From positions 28,375,126 through 28,439,125 of the forward strand of contig NC_063261.1 in NCBI RefSeq assembly GCF_019578655.1: a DNA stretch of 64,000 nucleotides, given 5' to 3'. Positions 47,566 to 60,126 of this stretch are shown here, piece by piece; position 1 is the first letter of the stretch, and every line of letters begins with the position of its first letter. Under the pieces are notes generated by a model. It did not search any database. It was not told the DNA's origin and saw only the letters and a program-made list of their open reading frames with translations. Source of the stretch: Ricinus communis (taxonomy: Eukaryota > Streptophyta > Magnoliopsida > Malpighiales > Euphorbiaceae). The translations under genes and the position numbers were made by a program.

Positions 47566-50310
47566 TCATCAAAATATCTAAATAGAAAATATATATATAA
47601 TTATATTATAAACAATATATCTTACTTCTTTTATATTACTATTGATAATTTCAGTAATGAATTAATTCATAAATAAACTCACGAGTTTATAAATGAGACA
47701 ATTAGAAAACTAACAAGCCGAGTCTTGATAAGCTTGATTTTGATTTATTAACAATGACAAATTTCTATAACTAGCTTTTTATTAAGCGTAGCTCTAAGTG
47801 CTTCATGAAAAGCCACGAAAAGCTTGATTCATTTAGTTTCTTAAGCTAAAATATCAGTTATTGGTAGTTGATTGAAATCAAGTGAACTGTCAATGATACC
47901 ATCATCTTTTCTTTAGAGCTTTTAGCCAATTCATGGTAACATTCTTCTTAACCAGACAGAATTATCTCTTTTATATTTTTTCTTTGTTATCTCAATATAA
48001 CATTTAAAAGTTTAAAAGCACTATGCAATTCTATATTTACCACGATAATTCCTTTTAAGTTTCTAGAACTTGACAAATGTGACAATTTATTAATTTTTCT
48101 AGAATTAATTACTATTTACTTCTGAATTTGTACCTAACTCATTAGTGAGTACCTGCAATTTATATAATATATTAAAAACCCTTTTTATTTATATTTAACT
48201 AAATATCCCTCCCGCTAGAAATGGCAGAATATCTCTATTAATGCATTTAAGATTATCAAAATAACCTTAAAATAATTAAATATTACACCAGATCTAATAT
48301 TGCTCTCTTTCTTTCTCTCTCTCTCTCGTCTCCTAACTATCCGTGTCCCTTATCAGTACTAAGATGCACTGTGTTTTTGGGTGTCTTGATCAACTAGAGT
48401 TATCACTCCCAGATCTCTTCGAATGGGATAAAAGCTGTGCGTAGGATTACTTTGTTTACTTCATCTGCTAAACATTCTTAGTGTTTGTTGGTACTTGTCG
48501 ATGCAACTGTTGTCCATTTTAATTAAAATATTGCCTTTGTTTCTTCTTTTTCTTCTCCTTTCTTTTGCTGTTTTTTTTTTGGAACAATCTTCTTTTGCTT
48601 TCGTTTGCTGCTATGACTTTGTTTTTTCTAATCAAATCAATAGTTATTTTTTTTAATCAAAGTACAAAAGATAACAAAGTGATATTTTTAACGGTAATTT
48701 TTAAATTTTTTTTTTTTAAATTTTTACAGATATAAATGAAAAAGTAAAATTATTGAACACGTCAAAAACTAAAATAGATTCATGAGTGATATAGCCTTTG
48801 AATAAATTTTATTTTATAATATATTTTTGAAACCTCTTTCCCTCAACTCTTTTTTCCGAACCTATTAATATACAATAGTAACTTTAATCCTTAATCTCCA
48901 ATTCGTGAATTTTAATATTTATTGCACTGTAAAATTCTATTGACTTGATAAAAACATGTTTGTATATGATGAAAAAATTTGTTATTTTATTATTTTTGCA
49001 GCACTTTTTTATCATATTTTTCTTATTTTTCATTTTATTTAACATAAAAAAAATCCATGTCATTATTTATAATGTATGACCTGCTAAAACCACTATTTTG
49101 TTATTTTTCTACAGGTTGTCTCATTTAATTGTTAGTTTTAAAAATTCGACTACTTGATTGTTATTTTTTTTAATATAAATTTAGACATTAAAAATATAAT
49201 TATTCTTTTAACAGAATATATAGAATATTTCTAATGGAAGAGTATTTAGTTAGTTAAATATATATACAAAAAAGTCTCTAATAAATTATATAAAATACAG
49301 ATCATGACTAATGAGTTTGGTATAGACTCATAAGAAGAGAAATAGTAATTAACATTTTTTTCTATTTTTTATAATGTCCTAATTTGAAAGAATAAGAAAT
49401 CATTTGTAGCATTTAATTTTTAATAAACCACATGTACTTTTTTATGGATAATAATAAAATATTTTTTTCGTTGTCAAGAAAATCTTAAAACAATCATTAT
49501 TGTTTTTCGAGGCAATCTATATTAACCATTTTTTGCCTTACAAAATTGTGAATTTCAATAATAAAACCCTTTGTTTGCATTATTTATAAAGAACAAAAAT
49601 AATATTTCTTTTCATAATAACTCTTTGTTCGATTATGCAAATATATATTTACTGGTGTGCACTTTTTTTATTATTTTAGTAAAATGAGTTTTTTTTATTA
49701 ATACCTTATTATTATTGTCACTATTTTATTTTATTTTATTTTATATTTATACTTTTTTTATTTCATATATTGAAGAAATAAATTATATTGTAAATATAAA
49801 CTATACCATTTTCAACTATTTTTCATATTAATAACAAGAAATAAAAAATATTTACCAAGCACTCTATGAATCAACTACCAATTATTAGCGGTCAACTATC
49901 AACTATTAATTACCAGTTATCATCTACATTAATCAGTTGCATTAAACAAGCTCTAAATAAGTTCGAGAAAATTAATTAGTAATTCATAATACAGTAAAAA
50001 ATTAAATTACTAAAAATTTAAAAAGATAAATTTATTCTAATTGAGTTTACATATTCAAAATGAAGTGAATAATATGTGATTATGTTTTCTTAGATAAATT
50101 TGTAAATGTTCTTTAAGATATTAAATTTTGCAATATTCATATTTGGACAATAAATTTTTTCTTAATGAACATGTTTGTTTAATGTTTCTAGTTTTGTCAA
50201 TTTTGCTCGCCCTATATATTATAAATGGAAAAGTAATACTTTTGCTTGTTGCACTAGTGTTGATTATATTAATATACTACATTGCCTTACGGGAAATAAT
50301 TAAAGAATAC
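47566..50310. other. 2.7-kb A+T-rich intergenic region
   Basis: Contains a TC-rich stretch at 48302-48330 and many T-runs. The open frame at 50128-50334 (hydrophobic, Ile/Leu-rich) is not supported by any other evidence. No element was identified. Confidence 0.55.
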
Positions 50311-50945
50311 AAAAATATTAGGCAAAATGTATAATTGGGCCTTTAAACTTTGTATCTAGGTTTCTCATGTTTAAAATGGTGGAATAAGTCCGCTGACTTT
50401 GTTATCTAGTATCACGGGCTCTCTAGTTAAATGGATTCATTTGACACTATTAAGTTTAATAATATAAAAAAAATTATATTTTTTGTAATAAAAAAAGATA
50501 AAGGGAAATAAATATTTAGATAAAAGAAAGATTTAGATTTTAGAGTTAGAGTTATTTTCGAAATTGATTTAGAAAAGGAAATGGTTTCTTTTATAGAAAT
50601 TGGAAATCTCTCTAACCCAACAAAGCAAAATAGAAGAACCTCAAAATTTGTTTTTTTTTTTTCTTGTTAAGGATTCAAGGTCTCTTTGTTAATAGATTTA
50701 TATTATTAGTAATGTATTATTGTTATTGTTCGTTTGTTTAATTAATTGCATGAGAAGAAGAAGAAGAAAAACATGAATGGCAATATAGAGAAGATAAAAG
50801 TAAAAGTAAATTTTTTATTAAATATTAGAATTAAATAAAAAAGCACTACATTATGACACCAAATTATAAAGTAAGAAGGTTGAATTCCATCATTTCAAAT
50901 ATTATCTTAACAAACTTTAAAGTTAGATGTGCCCGTCAGTAAATA
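50311..50945. mobile_element. MITE of about 0.63 kb with about 90-bp inverted ends
   Basis: The left end (TATAATTGGGCCTTTAAACT, then AAAATGGTGGAATAAGTCC) is mirrored at 50855-50940 (AAGTAAGAAGGTTGAATTCC, ATCATTTCAAATATTATC, AAACTTTAAAG). A third copy of the end, in the same orientation as the right one, lies at 56455-56560. Non-coding; target duplication not resolved. Confidence 0.6.
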
Positions 50946-51662
50946 ATTACATTGAAACATTGTAGTTTGAAACTTATGTTTACCGACTTAAATTAAATGC
51001 AACTTCTGCTGTCATTTTATTCTTCTCTAATATTTAATATGTACAGTTTCCCTCCTCCTCTCTCTCTCTCTTTCTCACTCCGCCTCGCCAGTCCCCCATG
51101 TCGTCGCCGGTGAGTGTATATATATATATATATATATATCCTTCTCACTTATTACTTTGTTTTTTTATTTTAAAATAATTTTTTTTGTTTAATAGTCAGT
51201 GGTGTTGTCATTGCTCTCCCTGTCGATCTCCCTCTACACTGCTCGCTAGCATTGCTCATTCTCCTGGTAAATACAAATGTTATTTTTTCATTTCCAATTA
51301 TTTTTTATTTTTTATGTTTTTATTTTTTATATTTTAACTTAATTTTAATATAGTTTAATTATTTTAGGGTTAGTTTAATTAGTAAGTATAAATTATTTTT
51401 AATTAGTTTTTATATAGTTTTTAATATATTTATAAATTTGATTAGTTTAATTAAATTTGTGGTTTTTTTTAATAAATGTAAATTTAGTTTTAATTCTGTT
51501 TTGTTCAATTTCATATATGTAAATTGAATTAGGTAGTAATTTTAATTATTTTAAGTTAGTTAATTGACTTAACTAAATTTAAAATGTTAAAGTAGGTAGT
51601 AAATTAGTTTCTTCTAAGTTAATTAATTAATTTAATAAATTGATGATTGTTAAAGTAGGTAG

Positions 51663-52886
51663 TGATCGGTCTAAATTATATATAGATATTTAAGAGTATT
51701 TTAGAGCTTTAACGATATATGTCTATATATAAAATGATGAAAATATATATTTTTACCTCATTTAAGCTTAATTGTCTATTTTTAGGTAATATTAACAAAA
51801 AAGAAAAATAATATAGAGCTAAACACTCGAAAAGAAACTTAATTGGACATGTTCGTGTCAAGGCCCAAGATTAAGATGCATGAACTGCTAATTACAAGGC
51901 CCAAGGGATATTTTAGTTATTTTGTATAATTATTAGGATTTATATTAAGAGTTATTTATGAGATAGTATTTGGTGGAGATTATATTAGATAAACTTATAT
52001 TAGTATACTTATCTTTAGGAAGATTTATATAGAGGAGGACTCTTCTCTATATATATCTCCGCAAAACCTAATTCGGGGGGGGGGGGGGGGGGGGGGGGAA
52101 TTTTCTCCTATCTACTCTCTACATCCCGTCCATCATTATTTTCTCTATAGTTCTTACATAAACACTTTAGTGATGACCAATCTTCTTTGTACTTGAAGAA
52201 ATTCTGGATCTTGAGGGAGCTTTTTATTTTATTGTTTTATGTCTTTCTATTTAATACCATGATCATTGGGTTAAATATGTTAGGCTAGTTTTCATAAGTG
52301 TTTAGTTTAGTCTTTCTACTTTTGTATGAACCTTGTCATTTATTTATTTAATGAATGATTTCTTTACCTTCATATCTTTATTAGTTTAAGTTATTATTGT
52401 TAGTTAACCATCATATTAATTTAGCAATAGTAATTGTTATGAAAATCTTTAAGTTTAAAAGTATTAGAAACATCATCTTTACTTTAATCTATGTTGGTAT
52501 AAGAAACCTAAGTTACATCATTAGCTTGAGTGATTTAGGGAAAAGGCACATCACCATCTCATTCATTAGATCTAGGCTTAAAGTAAAACAAGGAGATTAC
52601 TAAGTAAATGCCTAGAGTAAATACTATCTTTAGCATATAGTTTTAGATCATAAGCACTTACATTTGCATTGCATATTTATTTATTGTTTAGTTACTTTAT
52701 TTTATGAATATTATCCTCTCAACATACTGATTTAGAGTGTTTAGATTTACTTTTATTGTTTTGTGTTGATAATTAGTCTTTATAATAAGTGGTCTCATAG
52801 TTCCTTGAGAGATCGACCTCGTGGTGAACTTACCCTTACTATAGGAATAGTTCGTACACTTAGGATTACTAAATTTAGACACATCA
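51663..52886. mobile_element. Solo LTR, 1224 bp, inside the CACTA relic
   Basis: It begins TGATCGGTCTAAAT and ends ATTTAGACACATCA, giving good terminal inverted repeats. It is flanked by GGTAG on both sides (51658-51662 and 52887-52891). Because GGTAGT also occurs in the host tandem repeat, the duplication is slightly less certain than the ends. It contains a run of 24 G at 52075-52098 after TATATCTCCGCAAAACC, which may be near its transcription start. Non-coding; no primer site or ORFs. Confidence 0.88.
52075..52098. repeat. Poly(G) run of 24
   Basis: An uninterrupted homopolymer of 24 G within the solo LTR, unique in this window. Length may be unreliable in assembly. Confidence 0.85.
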
Positions 52887-53261
52887 GGTAGTAAATTTAA
52901 TTATTTTAATTTAGTTAATTGACTTAGTAAATTTATGAATGTTAAAATAGGTTGTAAATTAGTTTTTTTTTTTAATTTAGTAAATTGATCATTGTTAAAG
53001 AATGTGGAAAATTTATTTTTAAAAAAATTTAGTTAATTAACTTAAGTAAATTGATAATTTTTAAAGTAGGTACTTATTTTAATTTAGTTAATTGACTTAA
53101 GTAAATTTATGAATATCAAATTAGGTTGTTAATTAGTTTAATTTAATTTAGTTAATTAACTTAGTAAATTGATGATTGTTAAAGTAGATATTTATTTTAA
53201 TTATTTTAATTAAGTTAAACTTACTTAAGTAAATTTAGTAGGTACTATAGTTATGTGTTTA

Positions 53262-53545
53262 GAGGTGGATATATTGTGTAATGTCGGATAATTGGTGATC
53301 CAAGGAGTATTAAAGCACAGGCTTTATATTTTTTACAAATAATTTAGAAGTGTGTATTTTAATTTGGTTTTGTATTTTTAGTTACTTTTTTTTTATATTT
53401 GTGATGTGTGGTTGTCTTTTAATTATATTGCTCACGGTGAATTTGTTGTGTAATGTCGAACATTTGGTGGTCCAAGGAGTATTGGAGACGCAGGCTTTAA
53501 ATTTTTTACAAATAATTTAGAAGTGTATTTTAGTTTCATGGTTGG
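53262..53545. repeat. Direct duplication of about 110 bp
   Basis: 53270-53360 and 53440-53530 share TTGTGTAATGTCGGATAATT / TTGTGTAATGTCGAACATTT, GGTCCAAGGAGTATT and TTTTTTACAAATAATTTAGA. A third partial start lies at 53572-53600. Upstream of the transposase gene in the CACTA relic. Confidence 0.8.
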
Positions 53546-53779
53546 TTGTTTTTTATTTATTTGTTTGGCAGTGAATTTATTGTATAATGCTAAGCATTTG
53601 AAAAAATAGATGTATAATATACTGGAAATGTAATAGTGACTTAACTAGTTGAAAAGTCTGTAACCAACCTCATTTCAAAAAGAATAGAGAATCAATGGGG
53701 CATAGTAAAAATGTTTTGTTTAAGTTTATATATTATTTTCCCTTAACTTCGAGGTTAAAATGTCTTTATGCTTCGGAAG

Positions 53780-54930
53780 CTACAACTGGACATATGAGAT
53801 GACATAATAAGCATCGACGAGAAGATGGAACAATGTGCCAGCCTTCTAATTCCGAGGCATAGAAACATTTCAGCCAAACATATTCTTGGTTACTTCTTAG
53901 AGCCGCAATAAGAAGCTAGGCTTGTGTACAAATAGTTTTTCGTCGTTTGGTCAGTTAAGACAATAATATTCTTCATGGCCAGTCATAGTTACCCTTTACA
54001 ATCTGCTTCCATGGATGTGTGTGAAAGAGGTGTACATATTTTTTTTTGTAATTATCCTTAGGCTTAATAATCCTAAAATTGGAATTGATATTTTCCTTCA
54101 ATCATCAATTGCAGAACTGAACAGTCTGTGGGATGTGACAGTTGAAACTTATGATGTTTCTCAGAAGTAAAATTTTCAAATAAGAGTAGTTCTTATATGG
54201 ACAATTAGTGAATTCTCTGCATATTTGATGCTTTCTAGTTAGAGTATAGCTAGAAAACTAGCTTGCCCTTGTTGTATGGAATAAAGCATTCACCTTAAGC
54301 ACTAGTAGGAAGACTTCATGGTTTGACAACCACCATAAGTTTCTACCTTTCTTTCATCTTTTAGATGTAACAAGAACTGGTTCTTTAAAAACAGAACGGA
54401 GTTCTCACCACCACCACTTATAAGAATTGATTTGGAAATATTGCAGATGATAGATGAATTGGGACTAAGAAAAGTCACTGAACTTGATAATGAAGATATT
54501 AATAGGCATATTTGCAAGGACTTTGGTTGGAGGAAAATAAGTATCTTCTGGGATTTGCCATATTGGAATTAGAACCTCATTAGACATAACTTAGATATGA
54601 TGCATATCGATAAGAATGTTTTTGAGAATTTTTTAACATTATTTTCAATATTAAGGGAAAAAATAAAGATAATGAGAAGGCAAGAGAAAACATGAAGGAG
54701 TTGGAGAAAGTGAAGCAACAGGGAAATATCCAAAAGCATGCTACACACTATGTAAACCATCCAAACAAATTTTGTTTGAATGGGTGAGAAATTTAAAATT
54801 TCCTAATGGTTATGTTTCCAACAAGGGACGATGCATGGACATGAGACAATTGAAGATGTTTGGAATGAAAGCCATATTTTTATACAGAGATTGATTCATA
54901 TTGCTTTTTGTAAGCTACTGCAAACAAATG
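53780..54930 (+). pseudogene. CACTA tnp2-type transposase, decayed
   Basis: In successive frames one can read family blocks in the right order: MRWHNKHRREDGTMCQPS, WSVKTI/SSWPVIV-like and LPWMCVKE-like, FQIRVVLIWTISEFSAYL, KTSWFDNHHKFLP, FWDLPYWN (then TAG) NLIRHNLDMMHIDKNVFENF, and LKFPNGYVSNKGRCMDMRQL then KMFGMKSHIFIQRLIHIAF. This is the Transposase_21 (tnp2) family that catalyses CACTA excision and insertion. Frameshifts and stops occur throughout, so no active enzyme. The N-terminal part before 53780 was not traced. Confidence 0.8.
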
Positions 54931-55199
54931 AGTGGCAAGTACTGACATAATTGAACTTTTTCTTTAAATACTTAATAACTATAACAACTACAGTTACAAA
55001 CATGGAGAGATTTTAAAAAGAAATCTCATTTATTATTTTTAAAATGAAGTGTATATCCCTCGTGGTTTCTTTGACTCAATGGAGCATCTTCTAATATAGA
55101 AGGCATGACTACCTATCATGAGCATGGGAGACGACTTGTAAATTTTATTATTAGATATTTTTAATACAATATATATCTTCATGATTGATATTTACTTTC

Positions 55200-55821
55200 T
55201 ATTAATCAGACGCAATCACTAGGACACCCATCTACTGCTACAGAGTTGTTTATGCATTCCCATATGAAAAAGGGTGATGGCCAAACTTTTGTAGACTCGA
55301 AGTCTAAAGCTATTCATGTATCTTGACTTAATTATAGTAGAATGTCTTTAATTCAATTTTGTAGATTATTGACATGTCTTGAAATCTTTAACACATTTTC
55401 AGGATACGTATCAAACGAGGAGAGAGTAACTTACACAAAATTCTGAGACCGTGGATGACAATTCTTTATTCTTTGAGGTTGTTGGTAGCAAGAAGAAGAG
55501 TCGGGTTTATGGTCTCAGCTTGCAAGCTTCTGAGTCTTATGGGTGCGGTTCTGCCTCTTCTTGAGCGACATGCCCTCTTAATGGTAGTATAGATTCCACC
55601 GAGCTTCAAGACTTGCAGATGAGGGTGTCCGAGCAGAATGTGCAATTGCAGGAGCAGAATATGCAGAGTTAGGAGTAGAATGTGAAAATTCAGGAGCAAA
55701 ATGTGTAGATTCAAGACTTGCAGCATTTACAAGACCTTGCTCGCCAGATCCAAAAGATACGCTCAACTCAGCCTCAGCCCCCTCCCCATTCTCCTAGTGA
55801 CAATGAGTCGCCAGCTCATTA
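55200..55821 (+). pseudogene. Second CACTA protein (Transposase_24/TnpA-like) C-terminal part
   Basis: After an intron-like gap, TATELFMHSHMKKGDGQTFV and DSKSKAIHV match the Ptta/En/Spm plant transposase family. Then come FFEVVGSKKKSRVYGL and a glutamine-rich coiled coil (MRVSEQNVQLQEQNMQ) with repeated EQN(V/M)Q units at 55610-55730. It ends in QPPPHSPSDNESPAH near 55820. Stops (TAG in place of CAG in the repeats) break it. In active elements this kind of protein binds subterminal repeats. Confidence 0.75.
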
Positions 55822-56039
55822 GTTTATTTTTTTGACATTTTAACTATATTACAACTTTTGACACATCATTTTTTTATATCGTTATAATATATAGGTTTCA
55901 CACACTTGCTTATTTTCTAAACTTTTTTAATATACAATTAAAATTTTCAAGCATTTAGGGTTAATTGATAATTATTATTCAATAAAATTAATTAGTTGTA
56001 TCAAAATTTCAAACAAAATAATTATTTTTTAAATCCAGC

Positions 56040-56454
56040 TATTTACCGATGGAATTATTGCTATAAATACCAACAATGTACCAACGAAATACTAATAGAT
56101 CCTGGACAGTTTTTTTTTCTTTTTTTTTTTAAAATAGTTATCGAAAATTTAAAGTCAAATAATACCGTCGCTAATTTGCAACACCTTACTGATGTTTTTT
56201 GACAGTCTTTCCATCGATAAATTGTCTTCAATTTACAAAAAAAAAAAAGACAATTTACCGACAGTCAATCTCACCAATTACTGACGGTTGTATCCGTCGG
56301 TAAATTATAATCTGTCAAGTATTCTGTCGATACTGATAACAAATCTACAGACGATTCATTTCTGTTTCTAAACTGTCATAATTAGGTTTACCGATGGAAT
56401 TTCCTTTATTACTGACGGTTATTTCCGTCGGTAAACTGTCAGGTTTTTGTAGTG
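56040..56454. repeat. CACTA subterminal repeats and right terminus
   Basis: Multiple copies of ACCGATGGAA, TTACCGACAG and CCGTCGGTAAA in alternating orientation lead to the terminal GTAGTG. Paired copies (for example 56262-56307 and 56395-56440) could form hairpins. Confidence 0.8.
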
Positions 56455-56565
56455 TGCAAAGTAAGAGGACTCAATTCCACCGTTTTAAATATGAGAGGTT
56501 TAATTACAAAAAAATATTAAAATACAATGACCCAATTATAATTTTTGCCACATATTTTAACACAC
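56455..56565. mobile_element. Orphan end of the 50311-50945 MITE family
   Basis: GCAAAGTAAGAGGACTCAAT, CCACCGTTTTAAATATGAG and GACCCAATTATAATTTTTGCC correspond to the inverted right end of the MITE family. It directly abuts the CACTA terminus, suggesting the CACTA inserted within such a MITE. Confidence 0.55.
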
Positions 56566-57529
56566 AATACTATTTATAAAATATTAAATAATTAAAAAGA
56601 AAACTTTTGGCTTTAGATAGCTGTCTTGTTATGGAATATATTATGAACTCAATTTCAACTTATTTCTCTATGATATTTTCGGACTCCAAGCCTGGAAAAG
56701 ATGTGAATTTAATTAAGAGGAAATTATATAAGATATTATATTTTTAAAAAATATCATTTTTACTATACTTTTTATGTTTTTTATTTTTATTTATAAAATA
56801 TTTCAATTATAATACCTTTTATTTTTCTTATATCATTTTGACTACTTCTGCCATTCTTCTGTCTTTTTCACGGGTTATATATGATCAAGCTCTATTTTTT
56901 TCTTCATGATTTTTTTAACTCTTCTTCATCATCTTTTTCCTCTTTTCTACTCATCACCATTTTTTTTTCTGATTTCTCTCTCTCTAATTTTTTTCAAAAA
57001 AAATTAATTTTCGATGTCAGTGATTCGAAAACTTAATGAAAGTTAAATTGACATTTGAGTTTTTAATATCATCCATGTACTCTTGAGGATTATGGAGTTA
57101 ATTAAAAGTGTAAAATTGTAAATTAAAAAATTGGACTAGAAATATTATCCTAATTCGATGGAAATGCGAATTAAGTAGGGAATGATGTAATTTTATCAAT
57201 TTATATTATAAAATATATCCTAAATATCTAAGAAAGTATAGATAAAATAGTAAGAGTCTTTTCTAATTTAAGTAAGATATTGAGTTCAAATTTTAAATAT
57301 GTAGCTGCGTTAAATTAGATAAAATATATAACTGTTGAATTTGGATTTGTTTGTTAAATGTTTAATAAAATTAGGGGGTTAAATCATAAACAAGAAAACT
57401 TAAAGGACTTTAGAAGAAATAAAAACAGACGAGGGACAAGTCGAAGAGCCATGCATGCTCCCACTCTTCTATGTCTCCACACTTACGAGAATTTGGTTGT
57501 AGAATATAAAAAAAGAGTCGATGAAACCC
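56566..57529. other. A+T-rich intergenic, nothing recognised
   Basis: A TC-rich stretch at 56970-56990 and T-runs are the only structure. The open frame at 57358-57540 has no recognisable content. Confidence 0.5.
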
Positions 57530-58178
57530 ATGAAATCTAATGCATCAAATAAGCATTCAGATGCTAGTAAGAACACAAAGTCTTTAGTTGGAAGTCAAAA
57601 TTTTGATGACAATGATGATGAAGAACAAGATACGAAAGTTGATAAGCCTGTTGAAGATTACAGTGGAGCTACATAGAAAGTGCAAAATCAGCCAGCATAT
57701 AAGTTAAATCAGGAAAAGACGCTTCCTTAACCTAAATGAACTAGCTCCTTGGTTTTGATTATAGTCCAAACACAATAATAAAGTCACAGACAGTTTTTAA
57801 TTTTTTCACACCAAAAGGCTTCTCCTTCATGGACAAGTAAGAGACAATTATTTCACTTGTGGCGTGATTTCATTTCTTTCAGAATTCCTTGTTTTTCCTT
57901 TATATAGGTTTTGTTTGTCCTCAACAAATAATGTCTTGACTTTTGTTTAAGATAATGAACATCTCAGAGATTTATAAACATGAATCTTAGACTTTTGATG
58001 CTTTTGTATTGGTGTTTTCAAATTTTAGAGATTTTGATAAAATGCAAGCTTGATTTGCAGGGAAAAAAAGCTGCTGGATTTGCTCAAATTTGCAAAAACT
58101 GTGGGATTATAAGATTTTATGCCAAAGTGGACAGGTTGAATGATGATGAATACTCTGTAGGGAGGATGACGAGTAAAG
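57530..58178 (+). pseudogene. Gene-like fragments, possible two-exon remnant of unknown gene
   Basis: An ATG frame at 57530-57676 encodes 48 residues with a Ser/Lys start (KSNASNKHSDASKNTKSL) and a very acidic run (DDNDDEEQD). Further on, 58061-58178 is bounded by TGATTTGCAG and AAAG|GTAATT and reads KKAAGFAQICKNCGIIRFY then AKVDRLNDDEYSVGRMTSK. The CxxC and charged tail look like genuine protein sequence, but I cannot name a family, and linking the two pieces is a guess. No promoter or complete frame was found. Confidence 0.35.
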
Positions 58179-58195
58179 GTAATTTCTTCATACTT

Positions 58196-60126
58196 CAGGA
58201 AGGAAGCTTATGACAGAATAGACTTGTTTTTGGAACATGTCAAAGGCTATCAAAACTCACAAGGCTGACTTATGATTTATTAGTTGTGGGTATCGAAGAG
58301 CTGGATTGCTACAGAAATTGAATTTGATAATGCTAGATATGCAATTGGTTGGCTTATTATAGTTGCTTGATTTGATTTTGCTGACAAGCTATATTGCTTA
58401 AACATGTAATGCAATGTTTGTTTTGAAGAAATTAGGTTTACCGAAGCAACTTGAAAGATTCATTTATTTTTAGCTATTTTTTTATATCAAATTTTTAATG
58501 GTATACAAATTGTATGTAAATTGTATCTATATTATCTATAGAAATTATACAATAAGACAGTAAAAAAGTTTGATAATTTTTCAGTTTATGTACAAGCAGA
58601 AAATAGCTACAAACGCTAGTTATGTAGTTGATGTATATCAAATATACTAAAGATATACTAAAATATGTGAAATGAATACAAAAAGTACGAATAGATACTA
58701 AGAAATAAACTCAAATGTGTAGATACTGATTTTGTATCATATGTATACACAATATATACTAAATAGATATTAGTCATTTACTAGATGTATACTTAATTTA
58801 TTTGAAACATATACTAAAATATGAAATATATAAAAGATGTATATTATACACTAAATATGTATTAAAATATATGAAATAAATGTTAAAAATATAAAATAGT
58901 TAGATATCAGTTTCAAATATTGATTATATACAAGATATATATTAAAATATGTGAAATTGATATTAAATATCTAAAACAGATATTAAAAGATAATTTTAAA
59001 TATTAGTTATATATTAAATATATACGAAACATATACTAAAATATATGAAATATATACTAAAAAATAATTTTAAATACTGGTTACGTATATACCCAGCTCT
59101 CTAATAGATTAACTTGTAATTAAATTAATATTATAAAATAGATACTAAATATATATCAGACATATATTAAACATATATCAAAAAATAATTATCATAAAAA
59201 TTATGAAAACATATACCAATTTTCTAATAATATATACCATTTTATAAAAGAAAAAATACTTAACATAAATACTACTATATTTTTAAAATAATTTTTTCAA
59301 TTTACAGTACTTTTGAAAGAAATTTTTTTTTTTATAGTAAAATGATATTCTTACCATTTTTTAAGGATATTTCTAATGATATATCTCAACGAATCCCTTT
59401 AACTTCACCTTTCCTTTAGAAGGTGAAGTTATTATCATATGGAGAAAAAGGGTCAAATGTTTTATTGACCGCATGTGTGCCATGTTGCTATCTTATCGTG
59501 CATAAATTTGGTAAACATTCTAAAGCATATGCAAGCATACCGTAGTTACTTTAGCTTTAACTTTAAGAGGAAACTTTAGAATTTTCTTATAGCTTAATTA
59601 TCAAAAAGAAAATTTATAGTTTTTAATTTTTATGGAATCCAGCATGTAAATTATTTTTTTTTATGAGAGAAAGAACCAATAATCTGAAACAATATAAAGT
59701 TAATTTTTTAATTTTTTTTAGCACTTAACTTCTTCACATATTTCATTGTTCAATTCAAAAAAATCTGCATGGAAGAAAATTTTTTTATATCTTTTTCTTA
59801 ATTAATTTATATAATATGATTGAAGTGTATAACATAAGACAAACATAATTTTAACATTCGATAAAATTATCAACAAGATTTATTTATATGATGTAAATTT
59901 CTACGGTAGCAAAAGAGAATTAAGTCAATATTAAAGTGGTCCATTTATTTCATTATTAAAATATTATTATTTAAATATATAAAATTATTTTTTTATTTTA
60001 AAATTTTATTAATTTTATTTATTTAAATGATAATATTTTAATAATAAAAATACCGAGTCAGTCTTTTTTTTTTTTTTTATAGATAATCTTACAAAAATAC
60101 CTATAAAAAATTAGAAGAAGAAACAT
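58196..60126. other. A+T-rich intergenic with degenerate tandem array at 58600-59180
   Basis: Between 58600 and 59180 the motif ATATACTAAAATATGTGAAA and shortened forms (TATATACTAAA, GAAATAGATATTAAA) recur about 12 times with irregular spacing. The remainder is A+T-rich without structure, apart from T-runs at 59323-59333 and 60066-60078. Confidence 0.6.

Larger units (their letters stand above)
51360..53230. repeat. A+T-rich tandem array with about 60-bp units, split by a solo LTR
   Basis: Recurrent TTTAGTTAATTGACTTAAGT, AAATTTATGAATGTTAAAGT and AGGTAGTAAATTAGTTT blocks occur about ten times on both sides of the LTR at 51663-52886. Probably a subterminal or intron array of the CACTA element. 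Confidence 0.7.
51050..56454 (+). mobile_element. CACTA (En/Spm) transposon relic, plus orientation
   Basis: The right terminus is clear: TTTTTGTAGTG at 56444-56454 is the inverse of CACTACAAAAA. It is preceded by many subterminal repeats of TTACCGACGG/CCGTCGGTAAA type (56040-56440) in both orientations. The interior encodes tnp2-type transposase and a second, coiled-coil protein, both broken. The left CACTA end was not found, so the start is approximate. A pyrimidine-rich leader with ATGTCGTCGCCG|GTGAGT at 51100 may be its first exon. Confidence 0.8.

Noticed and set aside
50128..50334. 68-codon hydrophobic frame
   Set aside because: A+T-rich Ile/Leu/Phe composition is expected by chance here; it overlaps the MITE end.
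50843..50870. CACTACATTATGACACC as the left end of the CACTA element
   Set aside because: It shares only CACTACA with the right terminus (CACTACAAAAACC), is embedded in the MITE right end, and lacks the CCGTCGG subterminal repeats.
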